The position numbers were made by a program, and so were the translations under genes. Below are positions 1-8,886 of a DNA stretch of 64,000 bases, one piece after another (the stretch's first letter is position 1; the number at the start of each line of letters is the position of its first letter). The DNA comes from Xanthomonas bonasiae. GTDB lineage: Bacteria; Pseudomonadota; Gammaproteobacteria; Xanthomonadales; Xanthomonadaceae. Below the pieces are notes generated by a model. That model was not told where the DNA came from, ran no database searches, and worked only from the letters and a program-made list of their open reading frames with translations. The DNA lies in contig NZ_JAFIWB010000023.1 in the NCBI RefSeq assembly GCF_017163705.1, forward strand, positions 33,394-97,393, written 5' to 3'.

Positions 1-714
1 GCCAAGAGCCAGGTCACCCTGCGCTACGAAGACGGCGTGGCGACCGCGATCGACGCGGTGGTGCTGTCCACCCAGCACGACCCGGACATCAAGCAGAAGC
101 ACCTGGTCGAAGCCGTGCGCGAAGAGATCCTCAAGCCGGTGCTGCCGGCCAAGTGGCTGCACAAGGGCACCAAGTTCCACATCAACCCGACCGGCAAGTT
201 CGTGATCGGCGGGCCGGTCGGCGACTGCGGCCTGACCGGGCGCAAGATCATCGTCGACACCTACGGCGGCTGGGCGCGCCACGGCGGCGGCGCGTTCTCC
301 GGCAAGGACCCGTCCAAGGTCGACCGTTCCGCCGCCTACGCGGCGCGCTACGTGGCCAAGAACGTGGTCGCCGCCGGCCTGGCCGACCGCTGCGAAGTGC
401 AGGTCTCCTACGCCATCGGCGTGGCCGAGCCGACCTCGATCTCGGTCACCACCTTCGGCACCGGCAAGATCGCCGACGACAAGATCGAGAAGCTGATCCG
501 CAAGCACTTCGACCTGCGTCCGTTCGGCATCATCCAGATGCTCGACCTGATCCACCCGATGTACCAGCAGACCGCGTCGTACGGCCACTTCGGCCGCACC
601 CCGAAGGCGTTCACCTACACCGACGGCACCGGCGCGCAGCACAACGCCACCTCGTTCTCGTGGGAAAAGACCGACCGCGCCGACGCGCTGCGCGCGGACG
701 CGAAGCTGAAGTAA
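1..714 (+). CDS. metK: S-adenosylmethionine synthase, C-terminal part (cut by window start)
   Basis: Makes S-adenosylmethionine (SAM) from methionine and ATP in the cytoplasm. The frame is open from base 1, so the N-terminal part of the gene lies outside the window; about 237 codons are visible. They carry typical MetK sequence: STQHD, a [20 protein letters not shown] stretch of the nucleotide and phosphate site, [19 protein letters not shown], and the C-terminal [12 protein letters not shown]. The gene ends in TAA before a strong terminator. With ahcY and metF further along the same strand it covers SAM synthesis, SAH removal and methyl supply, although the three are separate units. Identity is certain; the true start is not visible. 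Confidence 0.97.
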   Translation, partial: AKSQVTLRYEDGVATAIDAVVLSTQHDPDIKQKHLVEAVREEILKPVLPAKWLHKGTKFHINPTGKFVIGGPVGDCGLTGRKIIVDTYGGWARHGGGAFSGKDPSKVDRSAAYAARYVAKNVVAAGLADRCEVQVSYAIGVAEPTSISVTTFGTGKIADDKIEKLIRKHFDLRPFGIIQMLDLIHPMYQQTASYGHFGRTPKAFTYTDGTGAQHNATSFSWEKTDRADALRADAKLK

Positions 715-737
715 GCCGGCGCTTCGGCGCTTGCACG

Positions 738-770
738 AAAACGGGCCGCATCGCGGCCCGTTTTTTTTGT
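738..770 (+). terminator. Rho-independent terminator of metK
   Basis: A 9-bp stem, ACGGGCCGC paired with GCGGCCCGT, with a 3-base loop, is followed by a run of eight T. It starts about 25 bases after the metK stop. Confidence 0.92.
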
Positions 771-807
771 TCGCCTCGGCATCATGGCAGACCGCGCATC
801 GCCCCCT

Positions 808-876
808 GTAGGAGCGGCTTCAGCCGCGACCGGGCGTTACCGGAAGCGCCCGCTCGCGGCTGAAGCCGCTCCTACA
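808..876. repeat. Paired GTAG-type REP palindromes in inverted orientation
   Basis: Two head-to-head copies of the xanthomonad REP. Each copy starts with TGTAGGAG and holds the palindrome GCGGCT-TC-AGCCGC followed by GAC. They are separated by about 25 bases, so the whole unit can fold into one long hairpin. Such units are typically spread by RAYT transposases acting in trans; none is encoded in this window. Confidence 0.85.
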
Positions 877-945
877 ACAAGCGGCGGCAACTCTCTTCCG
901 GCAGGCGACACGCCTCACGCCAAGGCAAACCGCGGGAATGCCCTC

Positions 946-2187
946 TCACCCGCGCCGCTGCAACGAGTCCTGCAACACCTTCTGGAACTGCTGCAGCGTG
1001 CAAAGCTGGGTCTTGGCGTCGCTGCAGCCCGGCACGTGCAGGGTCTGCAGCAGCGGCGGCTTGCGCAGGCTCAGCGGGGTCAACTCGCGCAGCTGGTCCA
1101 GCGATTGCGCCTGGTAGCGCAGGCGCACGTAGCGCTGGCCGCTGCGCGTGTCGCGCAGTTGCTCGAGCACCAGCGCGCCGCCCGGCGGCGAGTCGTCGCG
1201 ACCGAAGCCGGGCAGATGGAAGTGCAGGTCGAGCAAGCCGCTGAGCGCGGCGATGTGGGTATCGCTGGCGACCAGCACGCTCAGCTTCGGCGCCTCCGCC
1301 ACGCCCAGCGTGTCCAGCACCCGCCGCGCCAGCGGCGCGCCGGCGCGCGCGGCCATGTACTGCGGCCGCGCGTAGATCTCGAACAGCAGCGCATGCAGCC
1401 GCGACACCACGCCGATGCGTTCGCGGGTGGCGCGGCCCCAGCCGACCTGGTCCAGCGGCAGGCCTTCGGCGTATTGCAGGATGAACACCTCCGCGGTGCC
1501 GGAGGTCAGGTCCAGCGGGCCATGCATGGCGATGCCGCGGCCGTTGCCGCTGGCGCTCAGCGACGACGGCATGCGCGCGAAATCGCAGTCCTTGGCGCTG
1601 CAGCCGAGGATCTGCCGCATCGTGCGCAGCTCCTTCGCGTAGGGCGCGAGCACCGCGCCGGGACCGCCGGTCTGGCGCTGGATCGACGCCACCGCGGCGT
1701 CCGCGTCGAAGTCCACCGCACCGGCCTCGACCGGGCGGAACAGCGGATCGTCGCTGCCTTGCGGCTGATGCCCGGCCTGCAGTCCACAGCCCGGAGCCAG
1801 CGTCTCGGCCAGGAGCTGCGCGCTGGCGATGGTACGCTGGTCGGTGTTGGCGTAGACGCTGACCGCGCCGTCGGCAGGGCAGCCGGCGGCCGGCAGCACG
1901 CCGTCGCGGACCAGCCATTGCCGGGTGTAGTCGCCGCTCAGCTGCACGGCCACGCGGCCGTGCGCGGTGAGCAGGCTCGCCGGCGTGTTCCACACCGGCC
2001 ACGGACGGTCGGCCAACGCCGCCGCCGCGGCTTCGCCATCCAGCGGCGCACGCACGCCATGACGGAACAGCATCACCACCTGCTCGACCTGCAGTGACGG
2101 CGCAGACGCTTCGCGCGCGGGCCGCGCCTGCGCGCCGGCGGTTGCCGCCAGCACTGTCAACAGCATCCACCGCATCCGCTTGCTCAT
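946..2187 (-). CDS. Secreted histidine-type acid phosphatase (phytase / glucose-1-phosphatase-like)
   Basis: 413 aa with an N-terminal signal peptide (residues 1 to about 21, ending AGAQA), so a periplasmic or secreted phosphatase. The catalytic motif RHGVRAP lies at residues 42-48, with His43 as the expected phosphate acceptor. C-terminal sequence follows AppA/Agp enzymes: a PPGG stretch, TPLSL, and the last cysteine pair. An oddity is that the usual HD proton-donor motif reads SDTH (about residues 308-311), so Asp309 is kept but its histidine partner is serine. ATG at 2187 was chosen because it precedes the signal peptide and has GGAA 8 bases upstream; the frame stays open further upstream but without family sequence. 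It lies downstream of a TonB receptor on the same strand with a 309-base gap. Substrate (phytate, sugar phosphate or other) cannot be told. Confidence 0.85.
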   Translation of the reverse strand: MSKRMRWMLLTVLAATAGAQARPAREASAPSLQVEQVVMLFRHGVRAPLDGEAAAAALADRPWPVWNTPASLLTAHGRVAVQLSGDYTRQWLVRDGVLPAAGCPADGAVSVYANTDQRTIASAQLLAETLAPGCGLQAGHQPQGSDDPLFRPVEAGAVDFDADAAVASIQRQTGGPGAVLAPYAKELRTMRQILGCSAKDCDFARMPSSLSASGNGRGIAMHGPLDLTSGTAEVFILQYAEGLPLDQVGWGRATRERIGVVSRLHALLFEIYARPQYMAARAGAPLARRVLDTLGVAEAPKLSVLVASDTHIAALSGLLDLHFHLPGFGRDDSPPGGALVLEQLRDTRSGQRYVRLRYQAQSLDQLRELTPLSLRKPPLLQTLHVPGCSDAKTQLCTLQQFQKVLQDSLQRRG

Positions 2188-2496
2188 CGTCGTTCCAGAA
2201 AAAAGGGGAAAGAAATCACTCACTGCGCGGCATCCATCGCACTGCATGCCGGTGCGATTGCAGCGCAGGTCCATGGCGATCGCGTGTCGGTCGCCGCGCT
2301 GCGGTGGACCGGACACACCCGCAACCTCATCGCTGCCGCAACATTGCGCTGCGGACACCGACACCACCTGAGCGCGCCGGCTCACTGGCGATCATGCGCG
2401 CGCGCCACGCGCTCGACGACCGCATGCATGCCGACGCGCGCCGCGGCGACATGCCGCGACGCGCGAGGAAAGCCGACCCATGCACAGGCCGTTGGC
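2188..2496. other. Intergenic gap between TonB receptor and phosphatase
   Basis: 309 bases without a convincing gene. I see no clear terminator or promoter. It presumably holds a promoter for the phosphatase or is a long leader of a joint transcript. Confidence 0.5.
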
Positions 2497-5307
2497 TCAG
2501 AACGTGTACTTCACGGTCAGCAGGCTGGTGCGCCCGGCATCGACGATGTCCGAGATCGCGGTGCTGTTGCGGCCCACATGCGCCCAGTAGCTCAGGCGAT
2601 TGGTCAGGTTGGCCACCGACAGGTCGGCGCGCAGGTGCTCGTTCACCGCATAGCCCACGTGCAGATCGACGCGGGTGATCGGCTTCACCCACAGGTCGTC
2701 CCAGCTGGCGCCCTGGTCCAGGTAGTCGTAGACCGACACGTATTCGCCCGAGTAGTGGTAGCTCAGGTTCACCGACAGCGGCCCCTTCTCGTAGAACAGC
2801 TCGGCGTTGGCCATCAGGTCCGGCGCGTTCTGGATGCGCTCGTCGTGGAAGCCGGTCATGCCCAGGTCGACGCGGGTGGACTGGCGGGTGACGTTGGCGC
2901 CGATGCCGAAGCCGTCCAGCGGCGCCGGCATGCCCTGCAGGGTCTGCCGCACCGCCGCTTCCACGCCCAGCACCTTGCCGTCGCCGCCGTTCTGCGGACG
3001 CACGTAGCGCACGCTGCCGCTGGTGCTCGCCCCGGCATTGGCCGCATCCGAGCCGTTCTCGTAGATGTAGTCGGACAGGCGCTTGTAGTAGCCGGCCAGC
3101 ATCGCGTGGCCGCCGACGCCGTTGTCCCACTCGCCGGACAGGTCGACATTGACCGCCTTGATCGGCTTCAGATCCGGATTGCCTTCGGTGATGGTGGTGA
3201 TGCCGTCGCTGGACACGCTGTAGCTGGAACCGCCGCCGAGCTGCACGAACGCCGGGCGCGTGTAGCTGGTCCACACCGAGGCCCGGTACACCGCGTTGGC
3301 GTTGCCGGGACGATAGTTCAGGAACACGCTGGGCAGCGGCACGTCGTAGGTGGTGTGGTTGTTCTGGAAGTAGCCGGCCAGCTCGTTGCCGCTGCTGTCC
3401 TTGGGCATCGTCCAGTAGGTGTTGCGGATGCTGGTCTGCTCGAAGCGCAGGCCGGGGATGATCTCCAGGTCGCCGGTCTTGAACGTGGCCATTGCATAGG
3501 CCGCGGCCACCGCCTCGGTGCCGCGCATGGTGTCGCAGTTCTGATTGTTGACCGCCAGGCTGCCGCAGGTGTCGAAGCTGCTCGCGGTCAGGTACTTGGC
3601 GATCGAGGCCTTCAGCGCCGAATTGCTCAGCTTGACCGTCGGGTAGTCGTACTTGCCCGGATACACCGCGTCGTAGCTGCCGCTGACCAGGCCGGTGTTC
3701 TCCAGCAGCGTGCCGTCGGTGAACTTTGCGGTGGTCCAGTCGCGCTCGGTGAACTCGCGCGAGCTGTCCACGTACTTCACGCCGAACTGCAGACTGCTCA
3801 GCGCGCCCTCGTCGAAGTCGTAGCGCGCGTCGAACTTGGCGCCGCCCTTCTTCTGCCCGCTGTAGGACTTGGTCAACTGGCCGTGGCGGCGCGCGTACAG
3901 GCTGCCGATGTCGTCGGCCTGGTTCTGCATCGCGGTGGTCAGCTGCGGCACCGGGAAGCCTTCGCTGTCGTAGCTGATGAAGCTGTTGGCGCCGTACGGG
4001 AACTGGGTGGAGCTGTACTGATCCACGCGCGCAGAGACTTCGATGTGGTCCGGGCGATCGTTGTCGCCGAAGCTGTAGAACAGGTTCGGCGACAGCGTCC
4101 AGTTGCCGAGCTGCTTGTCGCCGCCGAACTGGAACGTGGCCAGGTCGGCTACTTCCGGATTGGTCTCGTACCAGTAGCGCACCGCGACGCGATTGATCTG
4201 CGGCTGGTACACGCCGGTGCTGCCGATCTGCGAATAGCTGACGCTGGCCGGCACGAACTGCGTATAGCCGGTGTTCTGCTCGGTCTTGGCGTAGGCGTAG
4301 GTCGCCCGCGCGTACAGCTGCAGGGTCGGGTCCACATGCCAGTCGAAGGAGACGTTACCGCCGTAGCGCTTGGTGTCGCCGCCGGAATAGCCGATGTTGG
4401 TGCCGGTGGACTGCAGCGAATCTTCCGCGTCGTAACCGGCGGCCAGAGCGCCCTTGGCGGTGGTGCGGGAGAATTCCCACGAACCGTCGTTGCGCGCGGC
4501 GGAGGCGCTGGCCACTTCGCTGTTCACGTAGTGACGCTCGTCGTAGTACGCGCTGGCGTAGATGCCGAACTGGTGCTCGCTGCCGAACTTGGCGTGGAAC
4601 TCGCCGGCCGCGCCCTTGCCCAGGCCGCTCTCGTCGTAGTCGCGGGCGCGGCTTTCCATGCGCCCGCTGGCGGTGATGCTGCCGCCGATCGCGTCGCTGT
4701 AGTCGAAACCGCTGGGAGTGCGGTAGTCGATGGTGCCGCCGATCGCATCGCCGTCCATCGCCGCGGTGGAGGTCTTGTTCAACACGATGGTCTGCAGGCC
4801 GGACGGCGGCAGCAGGCTCAGCTGCACGCTGCGGCTGTACGGCATGCCCTGGGCGACGTTGACGCCGTTGATCAGGTTGACGTTGTATTCGGCATTGAGG
4901 CCGCGCACCGAGGCGAACATGCCCTCGCCGCGCGCGGCGCCGTCGACGCCGCCGAAATACGACTGCCCGGTGTTGACCACGTTGACGCCCGGCAACAGGC
5001 CCAGCGCCTCGGCGATGTTGTGCACGGCGGTGTACTTCAGGTCGTCGGCCGACAGCACGTTGGCGGTGTTGCTGGCCGCCATCTGCATGTCGGCGGCGGT
5101 GTAGCGGTTCGCCGCGACGGTCACGGTCGACAGGGTCTGCGCATTGCCCTTGGCGGCGGCCGGCGCGGTGTCGTCGCCGGCGGTGTTCTGCGCCTGCTCC
5201 TGCGCGGGGTCTTCGGCATGGGCGGCGGCGGCGAGGGCCAGGCTCAGGGCCAGGGCGATGGATCCGGCAAGCCGGTGCGGCCTGGCGCGGTGCGATGCGT
5301 GGTTCAT
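2497..5307 (-). CDS. TonB-dependent outer-membrane receptor (Xanthomonas/Caulobacter type)
   Basis: 936 aa. The signal peptide ends in ALAAAAHA, followed by a short Ala/Gln-rich linker. A plug domain covers about residues 65-180 (VLSADDLKYTAVHNIAEALG, then a SVRGLNAEYN motif) and a long beta-barrel ends in the aromatic signature VKYTF. This is the architecture of the TonB-Xanth-Caul receptor group, which imports sugars, siderophores or other solutes powered by TonB. No N-terminal signalling extension is seen, so it is unlikely to drive an ECF sigma factor. ATG at 5307 is chosen because it precedes the signal peptide; the frame is open further upstream without family sequence. The adjacent secreted phosphatase suggests a phosphorylated substrate, but this is inference. 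Confidence 0.9.
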   Translation of the reverse strand: MNHASHRARPHRLAGSIALALSLALAAAAHAEDPAQEQAQNTAGDDTAPAAAKGNAQTLSTVTVAANRYTAADMQMAASNTANVLSADDLKYTAVHNIAEALGLLPGVNVVNTGQSYFGGVDGAARGEGMFASVRGLNAEYNVNLINGVNVAQGMPYSRSVQLSLLPPSGLQTIVLNKTSTAAMDGDAIGGTIDYRTPSGFDYSDAIGGSITASGRMESRARDYDESGLGKGAAGEFHAKFGSEHQFGIYASAYYDERHYVNSEVASASAARNDGSWEFSRTTAKGALAAGYDAEDSLQSTGTNIGYSGGDTKRYGGNVSFDWHVDPTLQLYARATYAYAKTEQNTGYTQFVPASVSYSQIGSTGVYQPQINRVAVRYWYETNPEVADLATFQFGGDKQLGNWTLSPNLFYSFGDNDRPDHIEVSARVDQYSSTQFPYGANSFISYDSEGFPVPQLTTAMQNQADDIGSLYARRHGQLTKSYSGQKKGGAKFDARYDFDEGALSSLQFGVKYVDSSREFTERDWTTAKFTDGTLLENTGLVSGSYDAVYPGKYDYPTVKLSNSALKASIAKYLTASSFDTCGSLAVNNQNCDTMRGTEAVAAAYAMATFKTGDLEIIPGLRFEQTSIRNTYWTMPKDSSGNELAGYFQNNHTTYDVPLPSVFLNYRPGNANAVYRASVWTSYTRPAFVQLGGGSSYSVSSDGITTITEGNPDLKPIKAVNVDLSGEWDNGVGGHAMLAGYYKRLSDYIYENGSDAANAGASTSGSVRYVRPQNGGDGKVLGVEAAVRQTLQGMPAPLDGFGIGANVTRQSTRVDLGMTGFHDERIQNAPDLMANAELFYEKGPLSVNLSYHYSGEYVSVYDYLDQGASWDDLWVKPITRVDLHVGYAVNEHLRADLSVANLTNRLSYWAHVGRNSTAISDIVDAGRTSLLTVKYTF

Positions 5308-5535
5308 GGAAATTCCATCAGGACGTGGGGTGGTGTCCCGGCACGCGACGACGCCGCGGCCGGAGAAGGCAAAGCGCTGCCCGTATCGCCGGCGCGAAGC
5401 CGGCAACTGGGCGAACATCTGGGGGAGTTCCGTGTCGGAGCTGGACCGTGCGAACTGACGGTCCGTTAACAACTGCGGCGCATTGTGTGCGTCGATGTTT
5501 GCAGATGCGTGACGGAGTTCATAGGTGAACGGAAA

Positions 5536-5572
5536 TGCGATACGTCAGTGATGCATACGCGTGCGTATCGCA
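5536..5572. promoter_or_regulatory. Nested inverted repeat upstream of the TonB receptor
   Basis: Perfect 9-base arms TGCGATACG and CGTATCGCA are 19 bases apart. The inner part holds a second inverted repeat, ATACGC-GT-GCGTAT. It lies about 230 bases upstream of the receptor start. It could be an operator or a cruciform; no regulator can be named. Confidence 0.35.
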
Positions 5573-5628
5573 AGTGCGCATGGCTGCGGCGCTTTTTCCG
5601 CTGACATCCGGCGCGCCATAACGCCACC

Positions 5629-5709
5629 GCAGGAGCGGCTTCAGCCGCGACGAACGACGCGGCGGGCCTGCCGGCGACGGAGACTGTCGCGGCTGAAGCC
5701 GCTCCTACA
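5629..5709. repeat. Inverted pair of GTAG-type REPs
   Basis: Left copy 5629-5651 (GCAGGAG start instead of GTAGGAG) and right copy 5686-5709, both with the GCGGCT/AGCCGC stem, about 34 bases apart. Confidence 0.82.
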
Positions 5710-5797
5710 GTGCACCCAGATGGCGTCGCGTACGCCCTTGGGAGCGACGCCAGGCGACATTCACCATCGGTCGCAACGAGTTCTACCGATAGTGCGC

Positions 5798-5820
5798 GTC
5801 GCGACTGAAGGCGCTCCCAC
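5798..5820 (-). repeat. Single divergent REP
   Basis: Minus-strand copy with the GCGACT-type stem carrying one mismatch (GCGCCT-TC-AGTCGC). Confidence 0.6.
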
Positions 5821-5857
5821 GGAGGGATCTAACCGGGTGCCTATCGACTCCGCCGCA

Positions 5858-7798
5858 TCACTCCGACGCGATCTGCGCATGCAGGATGCGGCGGATCTCC
5901 AGGATCGCCTGCGGCGTCTCCTGCACGCTGTGTCCGGAGGTGATCACCAGTTCCGATTCGGCGCCATCCAGGTGCGCGCTGCGGTAGGGCACCAGCCCAT
6001 CGTCGGCGACGGCCAGCGGCAGCGCCGGGTTGCGCCGGGCGATGATCGAGTTGTAGCGCACGGCTGGCGAAATCGGCAGCTCGGCGGCCGCACGCACGAA
6101 CGGATCGGTATCGCGCAGATTGTCGATGCCGTTGGGCAGGCGCTGCGGCACGCCGTCCTGGCCGGCGATGTCCTGCATCACCTCGGTGAAGCGCTGCAGC
6201 AAGGTCACCGGCAAGCGGATCAGTCCGCCGACCAGGCGCCCGATGCTGCCCTCGGCGATGGCGGTGCCGCGGTGCGGCGCGGCGATGAAGATGGCGCGGT
6301 CCACCTGCGGCAGCGGCGCGAAGCGCAACAGCGGCTGCAGGCGCTCGCGTACCCGCGCGCCGCGTTCGCCGCTCAGGTCGCGGCCGGCGAGCAACGCGTT
6401 CCAGATGCGCTCGCCGGAGCTGCTGACCAGCAGCCGCGCGATCACTCCCCCCATGCTGTGGCCGATCAGCACCATGTGCTGCGAGGCCGGCGCCTGCCCC
6501 TGCGGATCGAAATTGTGCAGGGTCTGCTGCAGCAAGGTTTCGATCTGCGCGCGGTTCCAGGCGATCGGCATGTTGGTCGGGTAGTAGACCTGCCAGATCT
6601 GGTAGTGGCGGCGCAGTTGCTCGTCGCCCATGATCTCGTTGGCGACGTTGACCCAGGCCTCGGGGCTGCTGCCCAGGCCGTGCAGCATCAGCACGATGCG
6701 CCGGTTCGGATCGTAGGGCTGCATCAGGTACAGGTGCGGCTGCTCGATGCCGTGTTCGCGCCCCAGCATCGAGCGCAACGACTGCTTGGCGAAGCCCGAA
6801 CGCGCCAGCCACAGGCCGTAGGCGGCGGTGAAATTGGCCGCCAGCGGCAGCCGCTGGCCGTGCACGACAACCTCGTTGTCGCGATACGGATCGTAGGGCG
6901 CGATCACCACGCTGCGCGTGTCCAGCACCTGCGCCAGGCTGTCGCCGTCGAAGCGCAGCAGCACGGTGGTCGGCGCGTACGACAGTTCGCTGTAGCCGGC
7001 GGTATCGGTAGCCGCTTGCCCTGGCTTTGCAGCAGCCATGATCGCGGTCGGATCGCCGACCTGCGCCGGCGACACTTCCGCCACCAGTTCGGCCCCGAAG
7101 CCATCGCGGCGATAGGTGCTGCGCAGGCCGTCGAAACGCAGCGAGGCGGCAGGCACCATCGCATTCGGCCGCGCCACGCCGCCCGGCAGGCGGAAACTGT
7201 CCAGCTGCGCGCGCACTTGCCAGCCGGCGGCAGCCAGCGTGTCGTCGTCGCGCAATTCGCCGCTGGCGCTGCGCGCGCGCCAACGTTCGAACATCGCGCC
7301 GACCACGTGCTGCACCGCGTAGTTGTAGTAATCGCGCACCTGCGTCTGCCGGTCCTCGAAGGCGCGCGCGCTGGCCGGGCGTTCGGTATAGAACAGGTAG
7401 GCATAGGCGTAGCGCGCGGTTTCCAGCCATGCCTGCAAGGCTGCATCGTCGAGTGCGACGTTGCCCTTGGGCGTGCGCGTCGTCGCCGCGCGCAACCACA
7501 GCTCCGACAAGGTCGCCAGGCGGCGTTCCTCGTCCAGTCCCTGCAGCGTGCGCAGTTGCGCGGCGCAGGCGGGGATATCGGCCTCGCAGGGCTTGCGCTC
7601 GATCGCGACCACGCGCAGCGTTTCCTGGCTGGCGTCGCTGAGTTCGCCGGTGCTGAGCACGTCGCCGCGCTTGGTCGCGATGTAGTCGCCGGCCGCGCGC
7701 GACTGCACGGTGACCATGGCGCAGCCGGACCCGGCGAGCAGGCCCACCGCCAGCAGCGCGCGCGCCGCCAGCTGCCGCACCGCGCGCGCGGCGCGCAT
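5858..7798 (-). CDS. Alpha/beta-hydrolase lipoprotein (lipase/esterase-like)
   Basis: 646 aa. The N-terminus has a basic, hydrophobic leader and a lipobox-like LLAGSGC, so it is probably a lipoprotein of the envelope. The C-terminal half is an alpha/beta hydrolase: oxyanion-type MLHGLGSSPEAW, nucleophile motif GHSMGG (Ser about 458), acid in VADDGLVPY (Asp about 609 or 610) and His about 633 in SGHSVQ. The N-terminal 300 residues match no domain I can name. The ATG overlaps the stop of the upstream DUF4105 gene by one base (TGATG), so it is the last gene of a TetR-DUF4105-hydrolase operon. The substrate is unknown; a lipid or ester is likely. Confidence 0.85.
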   Translation of the reverse strand: MRAARAVRQLAARALLAVGLLAGSGCAMVTVQSRAAGDYIATKRGDVLSTGELSDASQETLRVVAIERKPCEADIPACAAQLRTLQGLDEERRLATLSELWLRAATTRTPKGNVALDDAALQAWLETARYAYAYLFYTERPASARAFEDRQTQVRDYYNYAVQHVVGAMFERWRARSASGELRDDDTLAAAGWQVRAQLDSFRLPGGVARPNAMVPAASLRFDGLRSTYRRDGFGAELVAEVSPAQVGDPTAIMAAAKPGQAATDTAGYSELSYAPTTVLLRFDGDSLAQVLDTRSVVIAPYDPYRDNEVVVHGQRLPLAANFTAAYGLWLARSGFAKQSLRSMLGREHGIEQPHLYLMQPYDPNRRIVLMLHGLGSSPEAWVNVANEIMGDEQLRRHYQIWQVYYPTNMPIAWNRAQIETLLQQTLHNFDPQGQAPASQHMVLIGHSMGGVIARLLVSSSGERIWNALLAGRDLSGERGARVRERLQPLLRFAPLPQVDRAIFIAAPHRGTAIAEGSIGRLVGGLIRLPVTLLQRFTEVMQDIAGQDGVPQRLPNGIDNLRDTDPFVRAAAELPISPAVRYNSIIARRNPALPLAVADDGLVPYRSAHLDGAESELVITSGHSVQETPQAILEIRRILHAQIASE

Positions 7799-8886
7799 CA
7801 GCGCGGCGCTCCGGGCGGTTCTTCGCCGGGGATGCCTTCGCGGATGCGCTGCGAAAAGTCGGCGCCGGCGCCGGCCTGGCGTGCGCGCTCGCCGATGCGC
7901 CCGCGCGCCTGCAGCGTGGCCAGCGCGTAGCCCGGCACGAAGCCGTGCTGCGCATAGACATAGGACGGCAGATAGCCGGACAGCAGCAGGCGGTAATCCA
8001 GCGGCAGTTGCGGCTCGAACTTGCGCACCAGCTCGAACACGATGGTGGTGCAATTGCTGGTGGCGGTGTTGTAGAACTTCGGCGTGCGCTGCAGCTGCTG
8101 CGCCTGCGCCACGTAGCCCATGAACAGCTGGCGCAACTGCGCGCGCGGAATGTTCAGCCGGTACAGATAGACGTCTTCGCCGCGCACGTTGCTGCGCACC
8201 GCGAGGATGTCGCGCTCGTCGGCGGCGATCATCGCCTGCTCGAAATTGCGGAAGAACCCGGCCAGCGCGGAGAACGATTCGCCGCGCTCCTTGCGGATCT
8301 CCAGCGAGAACACCACCCGGCGGCCGTCGTCGAAGCCGAACGAGACCAGGGTGTGGGCGATCGCCGGCCCCATCCAGTAGGACAGCGCCAGGTCCGCCGA
8401 GACCAGCCGGTCCAGGTCGTACTGGCGGGTTTCCCAACGCGGCGTGTAGTCGCTGTCGCTGCGCCAGGCGAAATTGCGCACGTTGTGCAGGGTGACGAGG
8501 TGGCCTTCGACCTGCGGCTGCAGCGGCTGCGCCACGTCGTCGGCCCAGTCGCGGTTCTGCTCGGGCAGCAGCTGCGACCAGCCGAACACCAGGCCGGCGC
8601 AGGCGACGGCGAAGATCCACGGCAGCACGCGGTAGTCGCGGGGATGGCGCAGGCCCCACAGCGCGGCGCCGCCCATCGCCAGCCACAGCAACGCCGAGGC
8701 GTAGCGCACCAGGCTGCCGGTATGCGGCAGGTAGGCCAGGAACAGCGCGCCCCAGACCCCGGCCAGCACGATCGCCAGCGCCACCGTTGCGCGCAACAGG
8801 CGTGCCGGCCAACCCCGCTGCGCGGCGTTGCGCGCCGCAATCGCGGCGACGGCGCGGCCCTGCCCTCGCTCGCGACGCAGGCTCAT
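7798..8886 (-). CDS. DUF4105 (Lnb-type) membrane-anchored protein
   Basis: 362 aa. About three hydrophobic segments lie in residues 30-105 (around LLRATVALAIVLAGVWGALF, the ALLWLAMGGAAL region and LPWIFAVACAGLVF), followed by a periplasmic DUF4105 domain with typical LHNVRNFAWRSDSDYTPRWE and YNTATSNCTTIVFEL. The Cys in SNCTT is a conserved position of this papain/NlpC-like fold family, so hydrolase or acyltransferase activity is possible but unproven. ATG at 8886 overlaps the TetR stop (ATGA), and its own stop overlaps the hydrolase start, which implies co-translation. Confidence 0.85.
   Translation of the reverse strand: MSLRRERGQGRAVAAIAARNAAQRGWPARLLRATVALAIVLAGVWGALFLAYLPHTGSLVRYASALLWLAMGGAALWGLRHPRDYRVLPWIFAVACAGLVFGWSQLLPEQNRDWADDVAQPLQPQVEGHLVTLHNVRNFAWRSDSDYTPRWETRQYDLDRLVSADLALSYWMGPAIAHTLVSFGFDDGRRVVFSLEIRKERGESFSALAGFFRNFEQAMIAADERDILAVRSNVRGEDVYLYRLNIPRAQLRQLFMGYVAQAQQLQRTPKFYNTATSNCTTIVFELVRKFEPQLPLDYRLLLSGYLPSYVYAQHGFVPGYALATLQARGRIGERARQAGAGADFSQRIREGIPGEEPPGAPR

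Larger units (their letters stand above)
5308..5857. other. 550-base intergenic region with repeats upstream of the TonB receptor
   Basis: No gene found. It holds the upstream region of the receptor, the nested inverted repeat at 5536-5572, an inverted REP pair at 5629-5709 and a single divergent REP at 5798-5820. Confidence 0.7.

Noticed and set aside
2284..5469. Open frame of 1061 codons antisense to the TonB receptor
   Set aside because: Composition (Ala, Arg, His, Gln, Val-rich, no domain) is what antisense frames of high-GC genes give. The receptor on the other strand has signal peptide, plug and barrel.
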